From positions 124,001 through 188,000 of the forward strand of contig JAACJK010000173.1 in the NCBI GenBank assembly GCA_013368325.1: DNA of 64,000 bases, in the 5' to 3' direction. Shown piece by piece: positions 56,464 to 64,000 of this stretch. The translations under genes were made by a program, and so were the position numbers. Every line of letters begins with the position of its first letter. Position 1 is the first letter of the stretch. A model generated the notes under the pieces. That model saw only the letters and a list, made by a program, of their open reading frames with translations. It made no database searches and had not been told where the DNA came from. This DNA is from Ephemerocybe angulata. Taxonomy: Eukaryota; Basidiomycota; Agaricomycetes; Agaricales; Psathyrellaceae.

Positions 56464-56949
56464 ACGTAGGTATAAACTACTCTTGGGCTACTCTGTTACT
56501 CTGTTGGAATCGTGTCACCCCACCTTCAACCTCCTGCGATCGTGAGCTCAACTCGATGAACTATATAACGGCCATGAAACCGAAGATAAAAATAGACAGG
56601 GGGTGTGCTTATGCTTGTTCAGCTTCTCGCATAGCCACCGCTGATCTGAGGGGCTGGGCGCTTAACACCCTGAATCTTCCTGCCTTCAAAGTCACTCATA
56701 CAAAGATACGACACAGGCAGTTCTAAACAAGCATGTTCGGCAGCGCTCTGGAACTTCAAAGTTCGAAGACAGAAGTTTGTTTGATCCGATCTGGCTCGCA
56801 GTCTCGCAGTCATTCGCACTTGCACTTCGATTGGACCTACGGTCCCCCACAAATAAATAATGGGCGCTGGCTGTCTACACACAGATTTCACTGCCCATCA
56901 AGACCGCCCAGATAAAGCAGTGCTTTGTTTGTTTACCTCTGCGGCAGAA
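56464..56949. other. Intergenic between secreted-protein genes 1 and 2
   Basis: The right part (from about 56,875) is the start of the promoter block shared with gene 3, including CCCATCAAGACCGCCCAGA. Confidence 0.5.
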
Positions 56950-57090
56950 GCTCAGGGGCGGGTACTCTGGAAGCATACATAAGCCTACAGAAGTCTTTCG
57001 TTTTACTTCAGTGCCCGGTGCAGCTCCTCCTCCTCCTCTCATCCTCAGACGGGCTGGTCCCATTCACACTATACATACTACATATCAATC
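56950..57090 (+). promoter_or_regulatory. Promoter and 5' UTR of secreted-protein gene 2
   Basis: CATACATAAGCC (56,975) stands where gene 3 has TATATAAGCC. It is followed by TTCAGTGCCCGGTGCA and CAGACGGGCTGGTCCC. About 200 bp upstream of the ATG is conserved with gene 3. Confidence 0.65.
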
Positions 57091-57778
57091 ATGAAGTACG
57101 CCCTAGATATATCTTCAGTAATCACTACCACCCTTACCCTGCTTCGGCCGCTACAGATCTTTCTCGTTCATCGCGGCATTTCTTCTGGTTGTTGTGTCGC
57201 CTATTTTCGTCTTAGCACGTCCCATCGTAAGTGCATTAATATATTTTCTCTCCTTGCAAGGCTAGCTAACTACTTGTCAGATCACCGAGGTCCCAGAGTA
57301 TGAGCTCATCTCTCGAGACGAGGATGACCAGGTCTACGCTCTCATTTCTCGAAATGTTGAGCTCGCCGAGGACCTAGTGCGCAATTTCGACGCTCTCATG
57401 GAGGTACGTACATAGTCTCATTTGACAACACATGCGAGAACTGCACTAATTCATAAAACATACTTGCAGCGTCGAGGAGCGAGAGCCGTCACTCCAAAAC
57501 GAGCGTCTAATACTGCCCAGTCCCGTTCTCTTTCAAGGAAGCCCCGCACGTCTAAGAGCGGGAGGCCTAAGGGGTCCCGCTCTCAACCTCAGATTAGCCC
57601 ATCCAACCCCGGAAAATACCAACGGCCAGTTGAGTGGCCCGTAGGACCCCGGCCAAACCCAAATGCTCGCCCACCCCGCCCGGCTCCCCCACCACCGAAG
57701 CCCAGTGTGGGGGCTCGCATCGTAAATTGGGCGAAAGAACAGTGGAATAAGATCAAGCCTAGGCCAAGACAAAACTAG
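57091..57778 (+). CDS. Basic secreted protein, tandem paralogue 2
   Basis: Exons 57,091-57,095, 57,157-57,226, 57,281-57,403 and 57,470-57,778 give 168 residues. Signal peptide (MKSFSFIAAFLLVVVSPIFV), acidic segment ('ISRDEDDQVYALISRNVELA'), Arg-Arg at the last exon border, Lys/Arg/Pro-rich mature part and the family end motif 'GARIVNWAKEQWNKIKPR'. Exon phases equal those of genes 1 and 3. The mature part is shorter than in the neighbours and lacks the long PPPSP run. Confidence 0.75.
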
Positions 57779-58760
57779 ACTACCACGCGGCGTAAAGAAC
57801 CTTGGAGTGAGGTGGTGTGATGTAAACGATGTGATGGTAGGGACACTGTGTACTGAAGAAAAGATGTTTTCTCCCCCTTTAATTCAAGGGTGAATCAGGT
57901 CCTGGGTGATTCTTTGCGATTATATCCGGTCCTACGGTACAGATTGACATTGATGATATGCACATTGTTTTTTTCCTCTTTATGCCACATTCCCATTCCA
58001 ATAAGAAGATGTAATCATATATCTCTTGTGATTAACTTGGATGAACTCGCCAACTGAATTAGGCGCTGGGCGCTTATAATCACATTCAGCACACGAATGC
58101 CCATAGCCCGTCAGAAGCTGATAGCTGAGACCCGTGACCAGCCAAGAGCTCAATGACTTCCCCCGCACAAACACATCTCCTCATATTGGGAACTCCTTAC
58201 TTATTTTCCTTTATTGTCTCTCATCCTGTGTGCGCAACCAACTATAAGGGTGACAGGCCCTTGCTGTGCTGACGTACAGACTACAAAGGTTTATGAGTTA
58301 TTCTCCACCTCCTAAGCGATCAGTGGGTCCAGAGCGCTACACTGCCATAGACCGTACATGTCGCATCGATCTGACCAGCGGTATTGCAAGGCCCCTCAGG
58401 AGGGCTCGGCCCTGAGTGTTCTGCTCCCACTCTGTCAGGTATTTGATGCCACGCAGATCTTGACACGTAGAAAGGACAGTGGTTCTGTAAGCCCCAGAGC
58501 ACAGCTTTACTTTGCAAGTCCCTGGAAATGTATCTAGACCGATGGCTGCTCGGTGCGTGACAGCCTATGCCTATGGCATCGGGGCTGGTCGTCTTCCACA
58601 TGTGGTGAAAGTGTCTGTCTAGCGTAATGAGACCGAGTGTGATGTCGGGACATCTACTACTTTGTTGATAGTACTATACCCGACCAATTACTAACTGCCG
58701 TTGTCGCTCCGACTGGATCCACACTCCTTGATAATCACCAGTGTGGGTCTATGTACACTG
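57779..58760. other. Intergenic, 1 kb
   Basis: No gene recognised. GGGCGCTTA occurs at about 58,068, as it does after gene 1 and elsewhere. Confidence 0.5.
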
Positions 58761-58988
58761 GCACACAGAGTTGCCTTCCCATCAAGACCGCCCAGAAAAA
58801 GCAGTGCTCTGCTTGTTTACTTCAGAGGTGGAACCCAGTGGTGTGCAACTTTGAATTCTATGGGCGGCGATTTGAGGTCTATATAAGCCGACTAAAACGT
58901 TCGTTGTACTTCAGTGCCTGGTGCAACTCCTCTTACATTCATCGACAGACGGGCTGGTCCTATCTGCATTCTGTACAGGTTACCAATT
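58761..58988 (+). promoter_or_regulatory. Promoter and 5' UTR of secreted-protein gene 3
   Basis: TATATAAGCC near 58,879, then TTCAGTGCCTGGTGCA and CAGACGGGCTGGTCC. The 58,770-58,830 stretch matches 56,890-56,935 upstream of gene 2. Confidence 0.7.
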
Positions 58989-59843
58989 ATGAAGTACGCT
59001 CCAGACTCATTTTCGGTATTCACTGAATGACCTTACCCTTCTTTCTCAGATCCTTCGCATTCGTCACCACATTCCTTCTAGTTGTCGTTTCTCCTATCTT
59101 TGTCCTAGCACGTCCTATCGTAAGTATAGCATTCTCCGAATTCCCGTCACTCGCACTTACCAAAGCTACCACCTTTCTGACAGATCACTGAGGTCCCATC
59201 CGAGGTTATCCCCCGAGATGATGAAGACGACGTATACGCTCTCACAGCTCGGAATAATAACCTCGACCGGGTCCTTTTCCGCAGGTTCGACGTCCAGCGT
59301 GACGCCCTCATTGAGGTACATGGTCTCAATTCCGCCCACAGGCAAGGAGCTTTAACTCATATCGCTTATCTTCAGCGTCGCGCTGGAGCCAGAGCTACAA
59401 ACACAAAGCAAGGGTCTAACGCCCGGCCCGGTGCATCTGCAAAGGGACCCCAACCCAAACAGGGAAGGCCCAGGGGTCGCAAGCAACCACCTCGTCCAGC
59501 CAACAGCCCAAATAAGAAGCCCAAACACCCCAAACCTGCAGGCAGCAAGGTATTGAACCCTATCAGGAGACCCCCAGGTGCACCGAATCCGGCTCTTTTA
59601 GGAGTCGTCACCCCGAAGTCTGGTGGGCAATCAATCTACGATGGCCCAGCTAGACCAAGTAGCCCTACGCTGGGTACATGGCAGAGACCCCCGAGTCCCC
59701 CACCAAAGCCTAATATCGGGGCTCGCATTGTACAATGGGGAAAAAATGCGTGGAATAGAATCAAGCCAAACCCACGGCCTGACCAGACGACCACGCGTCG
59801 GGTGTCCAACTTTGGAGTGCGGCGGTATGATGCGAGGATATAA
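58989..59843 (+). CDS. Basic secreted protein, tandem paralogue 3
   Basis: Exons 58,989-58,993, 59,050-59,119, 59,184-59,315 and 59,376-59,843 give 224 residues. Signal peptide (MKSFAFVTTFLLVVVSPIFV), acidic segment ('IPRDDEDDVYALTARN'), Arg-Arg at the last exon border, and a long Lys/Arg/Pro-rich mature part ending with the family motif 'GARIVQWGKNAWNRIKP' and an extra C-terminal tail of about 25 residues. The signal peptide is nearly identical to that of gene 2, so these two are the closest pair. Confidence 0.75.
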
Positions 59844-60128
59844 TCTGTGTGGCGGCGAGAGGATCAAAGCGGTGCTGGGGACCTCTAGATTATAATAGCA
59901 TAGGCAGCATGAGTTATCTTGAAAAGCTTCTACCGGAGAGTACACCACGACGTTGTGGTACATTCAAAAACATCATCTGCGCAGATCAATCGATCAGCGA
60001 CAACTCGCCGCGAAGTCCGTAGAATGTCATGAAGCACGGATAAGTCACAACAATCTAGACGCCCAGACGCTATGGCCACAACTCAAGCCAATCGTTCGCG
60101 TCACAGCTAAACCCACGGCGAGTATGCA
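59844..60128. other. Short intergenic stretch
   Basis: 3' flank of gene 3 and 5' flank of the tRNA gene. Confidence 0.5.
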
Positions 60129-60216
60129 TCGGGTATGGTGTAACGGCTAACATTGCCGCCTCTCATCGATACGTGAAAGTCCGCGGCAGCTCGGGGTTCG
60201 ATTCCCCGTACCCGAA
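60129..60216 (+). tRNA. tRNA-Glu (anticodon CTC), with intron
   Basis: The mature sequence is the same as that of the gene at 32,950-33,031 (acceptor TCGGGTA/TACCCGA, anticodon at 60,162-60,164), but the intron is 16 nt (60,166-60,181) with an unrelated sequence. A TTTT terminator begins at 60,218. Confidence 0.95.
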
Positions 60217-61466
60217 GTTTTGCTTCTGATCCGTGCTTGAGCGGACGTCCGACGGGCGCTTAATGTCGGAGTATGAACGTAGGTCGCTCGCCTCTTTGAG
60301 CCTCTTGGCCTCTCTTGGCTCCTCTCGGTTGCGGAGGCATTATTTTGCGGAACGGGCCCTGTTGCCCCCCACACAAAAACTTTTAGTTTCGAAGGTGAGT
60401 GAGGTACTCTGATGGTCTAGACCACTGTCATCTCTCTCAAAATCGTGTGTTATCGACGTAGTGGCAGCAGTTCAGTAGGGTACCGTTCGAAAACGTGTCT
60501 TAAGATCTGTCCCTTCTGAAATCTCACAGGTAGATTCAGTCCTAAGTCGCACAAAAAAGGATGTGATGTGAGCAAACTGTACCAGCTCTAGTCGTTCCCT
60601 GTCGTTCCGTGCTGTGCTTATGGAGTATCGTCAGCGACCGTGGGCCTTGCCCAAGTCACCGGACCCATCACCGCATCAGTCTGCCGATGGTGCCGGCCGC
60701 TAGGTGGCGCGGTTCAAGTTAGTGCTCAACGCCTCGGAAAGTTGTTCCTCGTACCTCCGAAGTTTGATCTGAATTATTTCTCCAAAAAACGGGCCATAGA
60801 CCAACGGTGATGAGGCCCTTAGACTAATATACGTCGTTATTCGCGATTTCCGGAGGTTGAATAGAGTCGTCTCTAATATGGACCATGTACTACCTTGCTT
60901 GCTCCGGGGATCCGTCGGCATCCCAATTGAAGAGCGGGTGGCATACTTACTTGCCGGGTTGCTCCACGTGGTCATGATCGAGGATGACATTGTTCCGGAA
61001 TCCGCTCCCCATCAGTAACATTGAACTTGGGAGTCAACCACCATGTCTTCTACCCACTCCCGACGACCTCCTCCTGCAACATGAAGAACAAACATCTCAA
61101 AGCGGTATGCAGATCGTAAAATGGCGCGCTCTCTGCTGAAGGATGGAGGTATCTTCCGGTAGCGCCCAACACGCGGCAGCGGCCCATGGATAACCCGCCC
61201 ATTGATATGGCGCCGACATGGACAGCGAGCCGAACTTTCTGCTCCAATTTCAGCCAGTTATCAGCGTTATTTGTCGGTGCCCCGTTGGCATCGTATTGGG
61301 CCGTATATAAAGGCTTAACTTTCGTCGCAATCGCGCATTCAAGTGTCCTCTCCCCCTTTCCCCGCTTCGCTCGCGTTAGCGTTTCGCTTTCCTCCTCCTC
61401 CCTCCTCACCCTTCCTCCTTACGCCCGACTTCCACATATCCATTTCACCCCTTCCACCGATTCATC
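60217..61466. other. Intergenic, 1.25 kb
   Basis: No gene that I can support; the minus-strand frame 60,700-60,990 has no recognisable domain. TATATAAAGG at 61,311 is a good TATA box for the MFS gene, about 155 bp before its ATG, followed by a CT-rich leader. Confidence 0.5.
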
Positions 61467-63490
61467 ATGAATGAGCCCATTGAGGCTGCACTTTTCACCA
61501 GGCCCCCCGCTCTCAGCGCCGAGCAGGAAGAGCAGTACCGTGAGCTCGGACGCGAGGGACCCCTCGTCGTCGGCGCAGATCCCGCCGTTACTACCGCCGC
61601 TCAACCCACGCGGAAAAACTCCCTTCACCTCACCCGAACCGCCACCCACCAGACTCTCCAGCGAGTGTCGACGAAGGGGACGACGAGTTTTGCTGCGAAT
61701 GCTGGAGAAAAGCCCGTCACTGTGTCGGAGCTTGCTGGTATCCATACGAGAGAAGGTTTCAAGATCGTTGGTTTTACGCCTGGGGCTGGCGAAGATCCCA
61801 GGGAGTGGAGTAAGGGCAAGAAATGGTGCGTCCTAAGTCCTATGGTTCGATTTGAACGTGGCTCTCATCTTCTGTAGGTTCGTCACTGTTGCCACGTCCC
61901 TGCTCTGCCTCTCTGTCGCCCTCGGTAGTTCGATCATCACTGGAGAGTGAGTCCTTTCTTGCGACCTCTTGTCGGATTCCTTCATTCTGACGAGCGTCAA
62001 GTATGACTGGTCCAACGAAAGAGTTTAACACAACGCAAGAGATCGTCAACTTGACTGTAACATGTTTCGTCATTGGCTTCGGTATCGGGTAAGTTCACTC
62101 ATCTTTACTTACCCTCCACATCTTGACGACTCTCCTAGCCCGATGTTCCTCGCCCCCCTCTCCGAGATCTTCGGCCGCTCCCTCATCTATCGAGTGTCTA
62201 TGTTCCTCTTCTTCATCTTCACCCTACCTTCCGCGCTCTCGAAGAACATCGCCACCCTCGTCGTCGCCCGCCAGATTGCGGGTATCGCCGCGAGTGCACC
62301 TGTTACGAACGTCGGTGGAAGTATCGCCGATGTCTGGGAGGTCAAGGACCGTGGAGCGCCCATGGCGCTGTTCTCCGGTACCCTTTTCATCGGTCCGTGT
62401 CTAGGTCCGATGATCGGCGGCTGGATCGGTCAGCGCGCAGGCTGGCGCTGGATATGTGCGTACCCTTATTCATTCATAGCTATTCGAATAAGCTCACATG
62501 TTTAATAGACTGGGTCCTGTTCATCATCGTCGGGGCATGTTGGATCTTCACGTTCTTTATCCCCGAATCCCTTGCCCCTGTCCTCCTGCGCCGGAAGGCC
62601 GAGAAGCTCCGCAAGGACACCGGAGACGAGACGTACCAGACCCTGGAGGAACTTGAGCGCCTCCCGTTCACGGAGACGCTGAAAAACGCGCTGTACCGCC
62701 CCATCGTGATGTTGTTCACTGAGCCCATCGTCATCTTCATGTCCATCTGTGAGTATCTCTCGTCCCCTTTGTGGATCTACGCTGATACCTTTACAGACCT
62801 TTCGTTCATATACAGTCTGCTTTACCTCATGTTCTTCGCCTTCCCCATCGCCTTCGCCGAGATCCGCGGCTGGGGCGACGGTCTCACTGGAATTGCTTTC
62901 GTCAGCATCATGGTGCGTGTCGAGGTAGATATCACTTTACCTTCGTGTTAGCTAATCTCCCTTTACAGCTGGGCATCTTCACCGCCGGTCTCTTCGTTCC
63001 CATGAACGAGCGCAAGTACGCTGAAGCCACGAAACACGGCTCGTTCCCCGAAGCTCGCCTCTACCCCATGATGTACGGTGCCTTCGTCATGCCCGCCGCG
63101 CTCTTTATGTTCGCCTTCACTGGTGCCTACCCTTGGGTGCACTGGATTGGCGTGTGCATCGCGTCTTACATCTTCGGCTTCAGCATGATCCTCATCTACG
63201 TCTCCGCCAACTCGTACATCATCGACTCCTATAGCAACTTTGCGGCTACGGCGATGGCGGCGAAGACGCTCATGCGAAGCGAGATTGGCGCGATGGTGCC
63301 CTTGTTTGTGAACCAGATGTTCCATAACATGGGCTTCCAGTACGCAGGGTTGCTCTTGGGGTGCGTGGCGCTTGCGATTGCACCGATGCCTTTCATCTTC
63401 TTCAGGTATGGAGAGAAGATTAGGGCGAAGAGCGCCAGGGCGAGTCAGTTAAAGCGATTTGTACCTGGCGTGGCGGGGGAGAAGGCATAG
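61467..63490 (+). CDS. MFS transporter, DHA1 family (polyamine/multidrug type)
   Basis: Seven exons (61,467-61,825, 61,878-61,946, 62,002-62,088, 62,139-62,455, 62,509-62,748, 62,797-62,912 and 62,969-63,490) give 569 residues. A cytosolic N-terminus of about 125 residues precedes twelve predicted membrane helices. 'GFGIGPMFLAPLSEIFGRS' (motif A region), 'ARQIAGIAASAPVTNVGGS' and 'GPCLGPMIGGWIGQRAGWRW' (motif C-like) are typical of fungal DHA1 exporters such as Tpo1/Flu1-like proteins. A cytosolic loop in the middle ('RRKAEKLRKDTG') and the closing 'RYGEKIRAKSARA' also fit. It probably exports polyamines or drugs at the plasma membrane by proton antiport; the substrate is inferred from family only. 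Confidence 0.9.
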
Positions 63491-64000
63491 TTCGCGAAGC
63501 TGATCGTAGGCGATTAATCGGTTGCGGACGACCCAGTCACTGGATCGTCCGGGAGTACGGCGTGGAGGCGGGTGGAGGGTAGTTCTTTGGGGATTGTGTA
63601 GAGGTTGTTATACTTACGCTTTCGGTTACATACCACTAATGCTTTTCTCTTTTTTATTTGTTGACTTGTTTCACTCGCTTGACTTGTCTGCTTCCAATCA
63701 TTCCCGCTGTGTTTTATATCCTCTATATCGCATACCTACCTACCCACCCATGGATCTATTTATCGGTCAATTTACTCATTTTATATGAAGTTTTTTCTGC
63801 CTTTTAGATTTCCTAGGACCCCTTCGAACCCGACTTGAGAGCAAAGCAAAAATAAGCGCCCGAGAGAAGATAAGCGCCTTCAGGAATTTCGTCGATACTA
63901 TGGCAATAGCTACCAGGGAAATGTAAGGTACCCATTTAGAGCCTCACCTCTGAGTGTTATTGCCAGCGGATTCGGTATTTTGAATGGAAAATTTGGGTGG
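63491..64000. other. 3' flank of the MFS gene
   Basis: T-rich 3' UTR-like sequence, then unremarkable DNA to the window end. No gene recognised. Confidence 0.5.

Noticed and set aside
59553..59895. Alternative frame starts in the last exon of secreted-protein gene 3 as separate genes
   Set aside because: Splicing from the conserved ATG AA exon gives a continuous protein that matches its two neighbours.

Overview
The window is nuclear DNA of a filamentous basidiomycete (Agaricomycetes). The grounds are many short introns of about 45-75 nt with GT-AG borders, and protein families typical of that class: DUF6533 membrane proteins, DUF6589 proteins, lineage-expanded F-box proteins, a Plavaka/CACTA-type transposase tail and a POIA1-like I9 inhibitor. 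A Ceratobasidium/Rhizoctonia-like relative is a guess only. All calls come from reading the sequence; no database was searched.

Layout. 0-3 kb: the 3' end of a transposase-like gene, a small companion gene and a poorly resolved minus-strand multi-exon locus. 3.6-21.8 kb: a tandem segmental duplication. Each unit carries a minus-strand DUF6533 gene, a spacer and a minus-strand homeodomain-like gene. Unit 1 is about 3.6-9.9 kb, unit 2 about 11.8-20.9 kb, and a truncated third unit lies near 21.1-21.8 kb. Because the units are homologous, insertions in one can be checked against the empty site in the other: a solo LTR (6952-7404) and small DNA elements at 9895-10544, 15713-16586 and 18123-19476. 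DUF6533 copy 1 and homeodomain copy B are broken; homeodomain copy A looks intact. 21.9-32.6 kb: a secreted Cys-containing protein, F-box remnants and an F-box gene, a secreted alpha/beta hydrolase, a third homeodomain-like gene and an I9-domain protein, followed by tRNA-Glu.

33,157-48,981 is the most striking part. It reads as one DNA transposon bounded by terminal inverted repeats and an 8-bp target duplication (TGCCAAGA). It carries two convergent genes: a RecQ-like helicase (plus strand) and a DUF6589 protein (minus strand), whose stop codons are 25 nt apart. Four later insertions sit inside: a CACTA-type element and a complete Ty1/copia retrotransposon in the helicase gene, and two small non-autonomous elements in the DUF6589 gene. 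Removing each insertion with one target-site copy makes both reading frames continuous (684 and 1116 codons), so the ancestral element would have been about 5.96 kb.

49-64 kb is ordinary gene space: an ABCG transporter, a degenerate tandem repeat, the v-SNARE vti1, three tandem genes for a basic secreted protein family with shared promoters, a second tRNA-Glu and a DHA1-type MFS transporter.
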